Source: Klebsiella pneumoniae (GTDB taxonomy: Bacteria; Myxococcota_A; UBA796; GCA-2862545). Taken from it: a stretch of 64,000 nucleotides of DNA. The notes beneath the pieces are model-generated. The model saw nothing but the letters and a program-made list of their open reading frames with translations, made no database searches and was not told where the DNA came from. Shown one piece after another: positions 7,936 through 17,857 of the stretch. The stretch covers positions 62,001-126,000 of the forward strand of contig CAMASI010000002.1 in the NCBI GenBank assembly GCA_945861065.1, given 5' to 3'. A program made the translations under genes and the position numbers. Position 1 is the first letter of the stretch. Every line of letters starts with the position of its first letter.

Positions 7936-10317
7936 ATGATTGCATTGGCTCTTCTCGCGAACCAAGGCAGTGCGGCGACGGTCGGCGTCTGTCGCGAGAT
8001 CGGGCTGGACTGCGACTTCGACTCGATTGAGGCTGCCGCGGCTGCGGCCCAAGACGGCGATGTCATCGAGTTCAGAGAGACAGGCACCTACTCGGAATCC
8101 GTTTCGGTAGGCGCCGCGATTACGTTCCGCAACGTGACCGCTGGGGAAGTCGTGTGGACGAATGGCACCAACGACCAGTGGGCCTTGGAAGTGAACGACG
8201 CGGCCGGGACAGTCGCTGTCGATGGCGTCAGTTTCGGCAGCGACAGCGACAATACCGGCCGACGAATTTGGGTGGCCTCGGCGACGCTCTCGTTGACGGG
8301 TGGTAGCGTCGTGGGTGGCTACGCGGTGAACGGTGGCGGCGTCTATGTGGACACTGGGGGCGCCTTATCGGTCAACGGAACTCGTTTCTCGGCCAACGAG
8401 GCGACGTCCTACGGCGGCGCAATCAAAGTTGCAGTCAACGGGTACGCGGACATTGTCTTCGCCAGCTTTGACGGCAACCTTGCCGGCTATGGCGCGGCGA
8501 TCGCGGTGGACACTGGCACGCTGACGGATCTTGGCTCGGCTTTTACCAACAACATCGCGACCGATGTTGGCGGGGCCGTCTACGTCTACAACGGCACCTC
8601 GAGGTTCGAAAGCTCGGCCTTTTCGGTGAATGCTGCAGGTATCTCCGGCGGTGACATCGCCGCGCAGTCGGGAATCAGTGTTGAACTCGACCACACGTCG
8701 CACTCGGGCAGCACCGCCTCGCTCGGGTGGGGAGGCGGTTTGTGGGCCACAGATCTTCCCGTTGAGGTCGATGGCAGCACCTTCACCAACCTGGTTGCGG
8801 GTGCTGGCGGCGGTGCCGTCGAGGTGGATTTCTCGGAATTCGTTGGAATCTACTTTGCCAGTTTTGACGGAAACAGTTCCTCGGTGGGCGGAGCACTTTA
8901 TCTGTACGGGAACGGCACAGAATCAATCATCGAAGACACCACATTTTCGGGCAACTCGGTGTCTCAACGAGGCGGTGCCGTCCTCCTGGACGGCGGCGGG
9001 GTGCCGACGGCCTCGCTCCGAATGGAGCGCGTCACGGTTGAGAACAGTTTCGCCCGATTCGGTGGCGGCGTCGCGGCACTTGCGGGGGCGGACCTGACGT
9101 TTGTGGACGTGCGCTTCGAAGACAACGACGCGATCCTGGACGGCGGAGGGCTCCATGCCACGGGTGCAGACTCCGTCACATTCGAACGCGTGCACCTGTG
9201 CCGAAACGACGCGGACTCCACCGGTGGCGGTGCTTTGTTGGATGACGTGGGCACTGCGTTCCTGACGAACATCATCGCCGTTGGGAACTCATCGGAACTC
9301 GGCGGTGCGATTCACCTGCACGACACGACGGGTACGGTAGACCACGGCACCTGGGTCGACAACCAGGCGCTCGGTGGGGGCGCCGCGTTTGCCTTGGTCA
9401 ACGCCACAGTGACGCTCAGCCACAACGCCGTGGTCGAGAGCACCGGGACCGCGCTGTTTGCTCCCGTTGAACTCACGGACTTGGTCGAATTCTACGGCGC
9501 GTGGTGGAAAAACGATATCGATTCCAACGTCGCCTTGGATCCTGGAGACCTTTTCGTGGATCCGCTATTTGTATCGATGGACGCAGGCGTCGATTGCGGA
9601 ATGAACCTCCATCTGATGTCGGGGAGCGAACTCATCGACGCGGGGGCCCCGCTTCCTGCGGAACCCGACGGGACCGCCCAAGACATCGGCGCGTACGGCG
9701 GCGGGCTCGCCTGGGGAAATGATCCAGGCGCGTTGGATGCCGATGGTGACGGTTTCACGGCGGATGAAGACTGCAATGACGACGATTCCGGCACGTTCCC
9801 TGGCGCTTTGGAACGATGCGACGCACTGGATCGCGACTGCAACGGCGTCAGCGGCGCGGATCAACAAGGCGTAGTTGCTTGGGCCGATCAGGACGGCGAT
9901 ACGTTTGGAGACCCGAACGTGGCTGTGTACACCTGCAGTGGGGCACCTTTTGCCCTGAATGGGCTGGACTGCGATGATTCCAAGGCCGACGTGCACCCCG
10001 GTGCGCAAGACTTGTGGTACGATAGTGAAGATACGGATTGTCAGGGCAACGACGACTTCGACGCTGACTTCGATGGTTTCGCGTTGGCTGGGTTCACGAA
10101 TGGGAGCGATTGTGACGATGCAGATCCGGCGATCCACCCAGATGCGCTCGACGATGCCAATGACGCGATCGATCAGGACTGCGACGGTGACGCAGCGTCG
10201 TTGGGGCTGGACGGCGGCGGCGGATGCCTCTGTTCCAGCGGCTCGTCGCCCATCCCTAGGGGGCTCTCTGGAGGCCTCGCGCTCCTCGGGTTCGGCGTGT
10301 TGCGCCGTCGGCGGTAG
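7936..10317 (+). CDS. Secreted beta-helix protein with MopE-like metal-binding repeats
   Basis: 793 aa. A very short signal (MIALALLANQGSA) is followed by a pectin-lyase-like right-handed beta-helix (about 60-600) rich in GGA(I/V/L) turns, with repeated cores such as FASFDGN. From about 600 on there are Asp/Cys-rich repeats (DADGDGF..EDCNDDD, DCDDSKADVHPGA, DCDDADPAIHPDA, DQDCDGD) resembling the Ca/Cu-binding MopE-type motif. The C-terminus is CLCSSGSS, a hydrophobic helix and RRRR, a tripartite tail like MYXO-CTERM. The role is probably a surface-displayed metal-binding or adhesive protein. ATG 7936 follows AGAGGTCACC. It is three bases from its paralogue downstream, so the two are cotranscribed. 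Confidence 0.9.
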   Translation: MIALALLANQGSAATVGVCREIGLDCDFDSIEAAAAAAQDGDVIEFRETGTYSESVSVGAAITFRNVTAGEVVWTNGTNDQWALEVNDAAGTVAVDGVSFGSDSDNTGRRIWVASATLSLTGGSVVGGYAVNGGGVYVDTGGALSVNGTRFSANEATSYGGAIKVAVNGYADIVFASFDGNLAGYGAAIAVDTGTLTDLGSAFTNNIATDVGGAVYVYNGTSRFESSAFSVNAAGISGGDIAAQSGISVELDHTSHSGSTASLGWGGGLWATDLPVEVDGSTFTNLVAGAGGGAVEVDFSEFVGIYFASFDGNSSSVGGALYLYGNGTESIIEDTTFSGNSVSQRGGAVLLDGGGVPTASLRMERVTVENSFARFGGGVAALAGADLTFVDVRFEDNDAILDGGGLHATGADSVTFERVHLCRNDADSTGGGALLDDVGTAFLTNIIAVGNSSELGGAIHLHDTTGTVDHGTWVDNQALGGGAAFALVNATVTLSHNAVVESTGTALFAPVELTDLVEFYGAWWKNDIDSNVALDPGDLFVDPLFVSMDAGVDCGMNLHLMSGSELIDAGAPLPAEPDGTAQDIGAYGGGLAWGNDPGALDADGDGFTADEDCNDDDSGTFPGALERCDALDRDCNGVSGADQQGVVAWADQDGDTFGDPNVAVYTCSGAPFALNGLDCDDSKADVHPGAQDLWYDSEDTDCQGNDDFDADFDGFALAGFTNGSDCDDADPAIHPDALDDANDAIDQDCDGDAASLGLDGGGGCLCSSGSSPIPRGLSGGLALLGFGVLRRRR

Positions 10318-10320
10318 CCC

Positions 10321-12387
10321 ATGTGGGCTGTAGTTCTCGCGGCGAGTTTGCCCTCGGCCTGGGCGGAGGACCGCAACGTGTGTGCCGCCGGCCCGCCTTC
10401 CTGCGATTTTGCGCAACTTCAAGCAGCGATCGACGCATCCTTAGCGGGCGACGTGCTTCACGTGACCGACCTTGTGCCCCTTGTTGAATCCGTCGTGGCC
10501 GACGTGGGCGTCGTCATCGTCTTCGACGGTGTACCCACACCCATTTGGTCCGGTTTGGACGACGAGCCTGTGCTCACGGTGACGTCCGCTGAGCCGGTTT
10601 GGCTCATTGATGCGGCGCTGGGAGGAGAGTCCCTGCCGGACTTGGTGGTCGTGAAAGCGGGCGGCAGTTTCGTTGCCGTGGGGGGCGTGTGGACCGGAAG
10701 TGGTCGCGTCGGGGCAACGGTTCGAGCGGAACCGGGCGCTTCACTCACGCTGCGGAACGTGGAATTGCGAGGTGCGGTTGGCGGCGGTGACGGTGGGGCG
10801 ATCTCCGCCACGGACGCCGAAGTTGTGCTGGAAGACGTCGCGCTGCTCGACAACCAAGCAGGGCAGGGCGGTGGTGTCCACCTCGCTGGCGGGACGCTCA
10901 ACGCGACACGTCTGACGCTGTGCGACAACAGTGCGGACTTCGGCGGGGCGGTATTTGCCACTGGTGCCTCCATTTCGATGGACAACGTCGTTGCGGTTGG
11001 CAACGTCGCAACCCTCGATGGCGGCGCGCTTTGGTTGGGTGACGGCAGCGGAAGCGTGGGCCACCTCACGGCGTGGAGCAACGCGGCAGCCGAGGGCGCG
11101 GCCGTCCTACTCGACACCGATGGTTTCCTGGTGAAACACAGCATTCTCGCGAACCACGTGGGTACGGCACTTTCTGTCGTCGCCGGTGCCGTCGCCCCCA
11201 CGGAGTTTGTTCTGTTCTGGGCCAACCAGGACGGAAACGCCAGCGTTCCCATCGGCAACTCCGACCTCGTTGCGGACCCAGCCTTCGTGAGTCTCCGGGC
11301 AGGAACGGATTGCGGCTTGGACCTGCGACCGTTGCCCGATAGCCCGGCGGTGGACGCAGGCGCTCTTTTTCCAACCGACCCCGATGGATCAGCTCAAGAT
11401 CTGGGCGCGTATGGTGGCCCGTATTCCCCACCTGAACAATGGGTCGACGTCGACGCCGACGGCAGCGTTGCGCTGTATGACTGTGCCCCCGTGAACCCCG
11501 ATGTTTGGCCCGGGGCCGTGGAAGCTTGTGATGGTGAGGACGGAGATTGCGACGGGCAGATCCCGCTGGAAGAGGTGGACCAAGACGCAGACGGCGCCGT
11601 CGCCTGTGGCCCGTGGACCGGAGCCGACAGCTACGTTGTAGGCGGGGATTGTGACGACCTCGATGGTACCCGTCGACCGGGCGCCGTCGAAACCTGCGAT
11701 CACAATGACGACGACTGCAACGGTCTGGTAGATGATGGCGCGGTCGACGCGATGTTGTGGCTCGTGGATGCGGATGCCGACGGATTTGGAGGCGGGTCCG
11801 ACCTGTTGTGGAGTTGTGACCCGGTACCGGGCCGTGTGGGTGAGGGCGGCGACTGCGACGACAGCGCCGCGGGCAGCTTCCCCGGCGCCCAAGAATGGTG
11901 CGATGACGTAGACTCTGACTGCGACGGAACCGACGACGATCCCGAGGCGGCTGACGCGGTCGCGCAGTGGACCGACGCGGATGGCGACGGATTCGGCAGC
12001 GCCACCGACCCAGTGCGCGCCTGTGCTTCCGTGCAAGGCCTCGCCGACAACCCCGACGATTGTAACGACACCGATCCCGCGACCTTTCCGGGCGCCCTGG
12101 AGACCTACTACGACGGCGTGGACGGCGACTGCGAGGGGGGTTCTGATTTTGACGCCGACGGTGACGGCCACGACGCTGGAGACTTCGGCGGCGATGATTG
12201 TGACGACAGCCGCGCCAGTGTTCAACCCGCTGCGAGGGAGGTTCCAGCAGACGGCGTGGACCAGGACTGCGACGGCGTAGACACGCACCAAGTAGGCGTT
12301 TCTTCGTGTTCGACCTCCACGGGCCCGAACACCCGATGGGGCTTTGTGGGGGCGCTGGCCTGGATGGCGCTCCGCCGTAGGTTATGA
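10321..12387 (+). CDS. Second beta-helix / MopE-like surface protein (paralogue)
   Basis: 688 aa. Same architecture as the preceding gene: a short signal (MWAVVLAASLPSAWA), an opening with paired Cys (NVCAAGPPSCDF, like GVCREIGLDCDF in the neighbour), a beta-helix to about 370, then at least four Asp/Cys repeats of the form GDCDD...PGA.E.CD...DCDG. The tail is SCSTSTG, a hydrophobic helix and RRRL. It arose by tandem duplication, but the helix is shorter and the metal-binding region longer. The spacing is three bases after the previous stop, suggesting coupled translation. The same surface role is inferred. Confidence 0.9.
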   Translation: MWAVVLAASLPSAWAEDRNVCAAGPPSCDFAQLQAAIDASLAGDVLHVTDLVPLVESVVADVGVVIVFDGVPTPIWSGLDDEPVLTVTSAEPVWLIDAALGGESLPDLVVVKAGGSFVAVGGVWTGSGRVGATVRAEPGASLTLRNVELRGAVGGGDGGAISATDAEVVLEDVALLDNQAGQGGGVHLAGGTLNATRLTLCDNSADFGGAVFATGASISMDNVVAVGNVATLDGGALWLGDGSGSVGHLTAWSNAAAEGAAVLLDTDGFLVKHSILANHVGTALSVVAGAVAPTEFVLFWANQDGNASVPIGNSDLVADPAFVSLRAGTDCGLDLRPLPDSPAVDAGALFPTDPDGSAQDLGAYGGPYSPPEQWVDVDADGSVALYDCAPVNPDVWPGAVEACDGEDGDCDGQIPLEEVDQDADGAVACGPWTGADSYVVGGDCDDLDGTRRPGAVETCDHNDDDCNGLVDDGAVDAMLWLVDADADGFGGGSDLLWSCDPVPGRVGEGGDCDDSAAGSFPGAQEWCDDVDSDCDGTDDDPEAADAVAQWTDADGDGFGSATDPVRACASVQGLADNPDDCNDTDPATFPGALETYYDGVDGDCEGGSDFDADGDGHDAGDFGGDDCDDSRASVQPAAREVPADGVDQDCDGVDTHQVGVSSCSTSTGPNTRWGFVGALAWMALRRRL

Positions 12388-12444
12388 GACAAACGTTCGT
12401 TTCATTTCCTCGCTTAGAGCGATTGCCGCGGACCCAAAGAGAGC

Positions 12445-13248
12445 GTGAACGTGTCTGTTCCGACCTTCGACTGGACGGGTGAAGTCACCGCGGCGCACCG
12501 CCAGGCCTATGAAGAAGTGGGTGCGGTTCGTTTCAAGGGCTTCGCGCCGCCGCGCGAGGTTGCGGCACTCCGCGTCGGCCTCGACGCGCTCTCCGACCGC
12601 TGGGTGGGAGAAGACAGGCGGTTCGTCCACGGAATCCCGATCAAGTATGGCCAGCGGTCGGGGCAGCGATTCGTTCAGCGCTTTGCCTTCACGTCGCTTC
12701 ACAGCCCAGCCTTCGCGGAGTTGATGAAGAGCGGTCGTTTTGAGGCGGTTCGAGCGATGTTTGGGGATGAGTTTCGGGTCGGCGAACTCGAAAAAGATGG
12801 GGTGGTCGTCAACCACTACCGCAATGACGAAGGAAGCCGGTACACGAGGTTGGGTTGGCACACCGACGGCCTGCGCGACCTGTTTTACTGCCGCTTGCCG
12901 GGCCCCATGGTGAACGTCGGATTGTACCTCGATGATTCACCCGAGGAGAACGGCGCGTTGCGGATCCTACCGGGCACACACCGGCAGGGATTTCGTTCGA
13001 TGTGCCTGCGCAAAGCTTACTTCGTGGACCATCGAGCGGACCCAGACGAATGCGTGGTCGAGGCCAGCGCTGGGGATCTGACGCTGCACGACGGCCGGCT
13101 TTGGCACCGCGTCGCGCGCTCCGAACGCACCGGTGACGCTAGCACACGGCGGACCGCCTACGTACCCGTGCTCTGTGGACCCAGCGTGATCAAAACCGAG
13201 TCCTCGCCGACCCCATTTTACCACCGCTTCCAGTGGATCACTGGTTAG
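12445..13248 (+). CDS. Phytanoyl-CoA dioxygenase (PhyH)-family oxygenase
   Basis: 267 aa. Fe(II)/2-oxoglutarate-dependent oxygenase fold. The HxD metal motif is in GWHTDGLRD (about residues 138-146), the distal His in LWHRVARSE, and the 2-oxoglutarate-binding Arg is probably one of the RRTAYVPV pair. GALRILPGTHRQGF is the typical strand before the distal half. It lacks a signal peptide. The start GTG 12445 has AGAGAG upstream; GTG 12451 is an alternative. The substrate cannot be predicted; members hydroxylate lipids, amino acids and natural products. No biosynthetic cluster surrounds it. Confidence 0.88.
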   Translation: MNVSVPTFDWTGEVTAAHRQAYEEVGAVRFKGFAPPREVAALRVGLDALSDRWVGEDRRFVHGIPIKYGQRSGQRFVQRFAFTSLHSPAFAELMKSGRFEAVRAMFGDEFRVGELEKDGVVVNHYRNDEGSRYTRLGWHTDGLRDLFYCRLPGPMVNVGLYLDDSPEENGALRILPGTHRQGFRSMCLRKAYFVDHRADPDECVVEASAGDLTLHDGRLWHRVARSERTGDASTRRTAYVPVLCGPSVIKTESSPTPFYHRFQWITG

Positions 13249-13328
13249 TCGCTAAATTGGCCGTCGGCGTCTGCAGGTTGGGCAGGCAGTCCCGACGTTG
13301 TGGCGTTAGCCGCACGGCGGAGGGCGAA

Positions 13329-14786
13329 ATGCGGTCAATCACTGTGTGCTTGGCGTTGTGGATGGTCGGGTGCGGACCCAATGAAGCGGGCGACGGCACA
13401 AGCGACGCACCCTTCATCCCGAACACGACGGAGACCGGGGTCGACACTGCGGTCGTGGTCGGCGACATCGCCGGCAACAACACGGCCGGCGCTCAAGCCA
13501 TCGACGTGTATTCGTTCGAGTTCTACAACAACGCAGTCCTCGTCGCAGCCGAGACCTTGTCGCCAGCAGGGGACAAGGACTTTTTCTCGGTTGAGGGAAC
13601 GGCAGGGCAGACGTGGCAGTTCTACACGTCGTCCTATTTCCTGAACGGCTACGAAACCATCGCCGATACCGTCATCCGAATCTACGACGCAGACGGCAAC
13701 CTCGTCCTCGAAAATGACGATATGCCCTACCGTTTTTGGGAGACGGACTCCGGCGTCTTCGTTCCTCAAACGTGGAACGGGACACTGTACATCGAGGTAC
13801 TCGAATGGACCGAATGGTATGGTGTGACCCCCGCAGGCGGTGACGATTACACCTATGAGTTGTGGGCCTCGCCGCTTGCAGCCACCGAGATCGAGCCTAA
13901 CGACTCGGTCAATGAGGCCGTCGCCACGATTGAGGCCGCCATCGTAGATGCCTACGATGAGGTGTACGGCCCCTTCACCAGCAGCGCGTACAACGGCACC
14001 TACGGTACGGAGTTCTACGGCGTCTGCGATGATGACGACGAGGACTTCTGGGCCTTCCTCACGGGCGAAGATGACGATGGCGTCCTGATGCAGTGGTCCA
14101 TCTGGCCGGACTCCACGGCCGACATGATTCCCGAGGTCACGCTGTACGACGCCTCAGGCGCGGTGTTGGCGCAAAGCTTGGGCGAAAGCGCCGAGATTCA
14201 GATCGATTTCCCATTCCTTTGGGATGCGGGTCTGATGTACGTCGTTCAGGCCAACTCGTACTACACGGTCGGCGTCCGCAACACGACCGCAGGCTCGTCG
14301 GCGAACTGGTACACAGGCGTCAACGTCGGGTACCTTGCGTCGAACGCGATTCCCGAGGCCGAGCCGAACGATGACGAAGGCGACGCCTACACCCTGCTCA
14401 TGGAAGAGAGCACCACGACACCGGGGTTCTGGTCCGGAAGGGTCTATGGAAACCTCGGCTCTTCGGACTCGGCCGACGTGCTTCAGTTGGTCGCAGATGG
14501 CATCACTGGCGGCGTTTCCGGCAAGTTCCTCAGTGTGTGGGCGCACGCTCAAGAAGCGGGGTCCTTCCTCGATCCGCACCTGACGATTGTCAGCGAGGAC
14601 GTCGAAATCACCTCCTTAGCCACATCGATCGAAGGGAACGGCAACGACGTCGAGTACCTGGACTATGAGATTCCGCTGAACAACGACATCTTCTTCACGA
14701 TCTCGGCAGACGCCAACACGGCGCTGGACTCACAGAACAGCTGGTTCTTCCAAGTTTACCTGTCCGACGCTCCGCTCGCCGAGTAG
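13329..14786 (+). CDS. Lipoprotein with repeated PPC-like beta domains
   Basis: 485 aa. ATG 13329 has GGAGG upstream and gives a lipoprotein signal (MRSITVCLALWMVGC, Cys at residue 15); the frame upstream is open but lacks a better start. Three bacterial pre-peptidase C-terminal-like (PPC) domains are visible, marked by GDKDFFSV, EIEPNDSVNEA...DEDFWAF and EAEPNDDEGDA..SADVLQL. The protein is acidic and rich in Tyr, Thr and Asp. PPC domains usually sit at the C-termini of secreted proteases; here they form the whole protein, so it is probably a surface binding lipoprotein. It is followed after three bases by the phosphoesterase lipoprotein. Confidence 0.85.
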   Translation: MRSITVCLALWMVGCGPNEAGDGTSDAPFIPNTTETGVDTAVVVGDIAGNNTAGAQAIDVYSFEFYNNAVLVAAETLSPAGDKDFFSVEGTAGQTWQFYTSSYFLNGYETIADTVIRIYDADGNLVLENDDMPYRFWETDSGVFVPQTWNGTLYIEVLEWTEWYGVTPAGGDDYTYELWASPLAATEIEPNDSVNEAVATIEAAIVDAYDEVYGPFTSSAYNGTYGTEFYGVCDDDDEDFWAFLTGEDDDGVLMQWSIWPDSTADMIPEVTLYDASGAVLAQSLGESAEIQIDFPFLWDAGLMYVVQANSYYTVGVRNTTAGSSANWYTGVNVGYLASNAIPEAEPNDDEGDAYTLLMEESTTTPGFWSGRVYGNLGSSDSADVLQLVADGITGGVSGKFLSVWAHAQEAGSFLDPHLTIVSEDVEITSLATSIEGNGNDVEYLDYEIPLNNDIFFTISADANTALDSQNSWFFQVYLSDAPLAE

Positions 14787-14789
14787 CAA

Positions 14790-16742
14790 ATGTGGTTCGG
14801 TTGGCTTGCGTGCGGCGCCCCCGCGACGGATTCCCCAGCAACGACTGCGACAGGCAGCGCTGCTGACACGGTGACGACGCCGGCCGAACCCGCCGTCGCG
14901 TCGTCAGATGCGTTGGCGCCCGGTGAAGGGCCCGGACCTGGGGAAGCGCCACTGCGTTTCGCCGTGATCGGCGACTACGGGGACGCTGGCCCAGACGAAG
15001 AGGCCGTGGCCGCCATGGTGGCTTCCTGGTCGCCGGATCTGATTGTGACCACCGGGGACAACAACTACCCCTCGGGGCTCGCCGCCACGATCGACGCCAA
15101 TATCGGCCAATACTACCACGCTTGGATCGGCGGTTACCACGGCGCTTATGGGACGGGGAGCGTTGACAACCGGTTCCTTGCTTGCCTTGGCAACCACGAC
15201 TGGTATGCCGACGACGATCTAGCGGCTTGGTACGATTACTTCAGCTTGCCCAACAACGAACGCTACTACGCTACGACATGGGGTTCGATTCTGTTCGTAT
15301 GCCTGGATTCGGATATCCACGAACCCGACAGCATTGCGCGGAACGGCATTCAGGCGGGCTGGGCACGCGACCAGATGATGGCGGCGACGACCCCGTACGT
15401 CATCCCATTCTTCCATCACCCCCCTCTGAGTTCTGGAACGCACGGCAGCACCTTTTCGATGACCTGGCCTTTTTCAGCCTGGGGCGCCGACATCGTGCTG
15501 ACTGGACACGACCATCAGTACGAGCGGCTGGGCTCCGATGGTGTGCAGTACTTGGTCCAAGGATTGGGCGGAGCCTCGGTCAGGGTCATGAGCACAGCGC
15601 TTCCGTCGTCACAGGTTGCGTGGACCGGTGGTTTTGGCGCGACACTCGGTGAACTTCGTGGGGACATACTCACCTTCACGACCTGGTCGGTAGACGGAAC
15701 GGTCATCGACACGGTCCGCCTCGACCCCACACGCCAACTATCCGTAGAGCCCATGCAGATCCGCTACGGATCGACGTGGTCCGTGCTCGGGTTGGGGCAG
15801 TTGCCGGACGGCGCCTGGGCACAGCCCGGCTACGATGACAGTGCTTGGGCGCCGAGCCTAGCGCCTATCGGTTGGGGTATCCTCGCACCGATCACCGATC
15901 TGGATCCCGCGGTTCCTCCAGTCGCGGTGTACCACCGGACGACGTTTGAGGTCGCCGACCTCACCACGGTCGGCGCGGCTTTCATCGAGGTCTTGGCCGA
16001 CGACGGCTTCGTCGCCTATTTGAACGGAACCGAGATCGGTCGGGGAAATTTGCCCGCTGGACCCATCCTGCCGAACACATTGGCCACAATGTCTGTGCTG
16101 ATCCCCCCAACCGTGAGCATCACGGTCCCCATGGGTCTCGTCACGCAAGGCACCAATACGCTGGCCGTGGAGGTTCACCAGGCCAAGGTGGATGACACCG
16201 ACGCCATCTTTGACGCTTCCGTGCGCCTCGCGTACACGCCGCGGCTCGTCGCTTCGGGCGCCGAGTGGCGCTACATCGATACTGGGGTGGCACCCGCGGC
16301 CTCCTGGAACACCTCCGCGTTTAGCGACGACGACTGGAAGCTTGGCGCGAGCCCACTGGGCTACGGTGTGGACCCACTTGGGACCGCGATTGGCTACGGC
16401 GGAAACGCAGCGAACCGGACCCCGACAACGTGGTTCCGAAACACGTTTTCCGTGCCCGATCCGTCTGCCCTCAACGCCGTCATCCTCCGGGTTCGACGAG
16501 AAGACGGCGCTGCTGTGTGGATCAACGGCGTCGAAGTCTGGCGTGGAAATCTCCCGCCAATTGCTGCGGCAGACGCCTTGGCGCCCACCGCGCTGCCCAA
16601 GGGCTGGGCGGACCCTTGGGTGGAGACCTTTGTGGACGCGTCGTTATTTGTCGCTGGAGACAACGTCGTAGCGGCCGAGATGCACCGAGGCACGGCCGAC
16701 GGGACCACGTTGCGCTTCGACCTCGAACTCGCGCCTCTCTGA
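14790..16742 (+). CDS. Metallophosphoesterase lipoprotein with C-terminal beta-sandwich domains
   Basis: 650 aa. A remarkably short lipoprotein signal, MWFGWLAC, is followed by a Thr/Ala/Pro linker. The calcineurin-like phosphoesterase domain (about 50-310) has the full motif set: GDYGD, GDNNYP, GNHDW, FFHHPP and GHDHQYE. Two similar C-terminal modules (about 325-480 and 490-650) contain DDGFVAYLNGTEIGRGNLP and EDGAAVWINGVEVWRGNLP, resembling galactose-binding-like sandwich domains found beside purple acid phosphatase-like enzymes. It is probably an outer-membrane or surface phosphatase. ATG 14790 is the first possible start in the frame. Confidence 0.9.
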   Translation: MWFGWLACGAPATDSPATTATGSAADTVTTPAEPAVASSDALAPGEGPGPGEAPLRFAVIGDYGDAGPDEEAVAAMVASWSPDLIVTTGDNNYPSGLAATIDANIGQYYHAWIGGYHGAYGTGSVDNRFLACLGNHDWYADDDLAAWYDYFSLPNNERYYATTWGSILFVCLDSDIHEPDSIARNGIQAGWARDQMMAATTPYVIPFFHHPPLSSGTHGSTFSMTWPFSAWGADIVLTGHDHQYERLGSDGVQYLVQGLGGASVRVMSTALPSSQVAWTGGFGATLGELRGDILTFTTWSVDGTVIDTVRLDPTRQLSVEPMQIRYGSTWSVLGLGQLPDGAWAQPGYDDSAWAPSLAPIGWGILAPITDLDPAVPPVAVYHRTTFEVADLTTVGAAFIEVLADDGFVAYLNGTEIGRGNLPAGPILPNTLATMSVLIPPTVSITVPMGLVTQGTNTLAVEVHQAKVDDTDAIFDASVRLAYTPRLVASGAEWRYIDTGVAPAASWNTSAFSDDDWKLGASPLGYGVDPLGTAIGYGGNAANRTPTTWFRNTFSVPDPSALNAVILRVRREDGAAVWINGVEVWRGNLPPIAAADALAPTALPKGWADPWVETFVDASLFVAGDNVVAAEMHRGTADGTTLRFDLELAPL

Positions 16743-16774
16743 CCTTTCTGCGCGCCTGTTGTTGGAGCTGAGCG

Positions 16775-17857
16775 GTGCGCGACGTGTTTGTGCTGCATCG
16801 GCCGGCAATGCCGACGGTTCGGGCAGCGTCGCTTCAAGTCGTACTCGCGAGCCATGCTTGGGCCCGCCGTGGCCATGTCGTTCGGCTTCCAATCGAGCCC
16901 GTGGTTTCGACCGACCCAGCTGAGGTGCTGCGCTCGCTCGGCCTTGCGCCTGTGCCAACGCTGCACCTTGCGGTACTCCCCCGGTCGCGAACGCTGGCGT
17001 CCGTAACGATGCGGGCGTGGGCGGCCTCTTGGCTCCTTGCCACACGAGGTGGAGAGGTGTGGGTGCGCAACTGGCGCTACGCCGCGCTGGTGGCCCCGTG
17101 GTTGGGCCGACGCGCCCGCCTGATCTTTGAGGCCCACGAGGTCGGGTCCGCAAGCGCACGGGAGGCGGGGACCGAGTGGCGGTCATTGTTTGCGATGGAA
17201 CAACGCGTGCTGCGCGCAGCCTCCGCGCTCATTTGCAATGCACCAGGCACGCAGCGATTGTTGACGGAGTTGCACGGAGACCTGCCACCAACGGTGGTCG
17301 CCCACAACGCGACGTCTGTCGACCGAATTCGACGACAACCTCGCGGCGAGGGGGTTGGGTACGTCGGAAGCCTTCGAGACGACAAGGACTGCGCCATCCT
17401 CGCCGCTGCAGCTCACCGCATGCCGTGGCCCGTGACCGTCGTCGGCGCAGAGCCCGACGCTGCGCTTCGTTTCGGAGCACAACACGGTTCCCAAGTCCGA
17501 CTGCTCGGTCCCGTGCCATACCCGCAGGTCCCGGACGTGCTCGCACAGTTCAGGGTGTTGGTCTTGCCTCTGGGCACAGGCCTTTTTGGCACGTCACTGA
17601 CGAGTCCCCTTAAGTTGTGGGATTACCTCGCCAGCGGCGTACCCGTGGTGGGGGCCGACACTGACGCGCTTCGGGCCGCTGCGCCGGGTCAGTTCACGCC
17701 CTACGAACCGGGAAACGTCGCCAGCCTCGTGACGGCCATTCAATCTGTGTACGACGATGAAGCGGCCCGCGTCAGCGCCCAGACCCGCACGGCTGTTCGC
17801 TCGTGGGACGAACGCGCCGAGACGCTTGACCATTGGTTGGAATCCGTTTTCCGATGA
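16775..17857 (+). CDS. Glycosyltransferase, GT4-like
   Basis: 360 aa, GT-B-like. The N-terminal half contains ASLQVVLASHAWARRGHVV, IFEAHEVGS and ICNAPGT; the C-terminal half contains the donor-binding segment PLKLWDYLASGVPVVGADTDALR, which aligns with the GT4 E-x7-E region although the first acidic residue is replaced. GTG 16775 is preceded by GGAG with 8 bases spacing. It overlaps the next glycosyltransferase by four bases, so the two form a unit acting on a surface glycan or lipid sugar at the inner membrane. The sugar is unknown. Confidence 0.85.
   Translation: MRDVFVLHRPAMPTVRAASLQVVLASHAWARRGHVVRLPIEPVVSTDPAEVLRSLGLAPVPTLHLAVLPRSRTLASVTMRAWAASWLLATRGGEVWVRNWRYAALVAPWLGRRARLIFEAHEVGSASAREAGTEWRSLFAMEQRVLRAASALICNAPGTQRLLTELHGDLPPTVVAHNATSVDRIRRQPRGEGVGYVGSLRDDKDCAILAAAAHRMPWPVTVVGAEPDAALRFGAQHGSQVRLLGPVPYPQVPDVLAQFRVLVLPLGTGLFGTSLTSPLKLWDYLASGVPVVGADTDALRAAAPGQFTPYEPGNVASLVTAIQSVYDDEAARVSAQTRTAVRSWDERAETLDHWLESVFR

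Noticed and set aside
9565-12291. Long minus-strand frames opposite the two beta-helix genes.
   Set aside because: They mirror Asp/Gly-rich codons as Val/Ile/Arg-rich low-complexity sequence and lack family motifs or ribosome sites.
12388-12405. AAACGTTCGTTT after the second beta-helix gene as a possible terminator.
   Set aside because: The stem is only four pairs with a four-base loop and no T tract follows.
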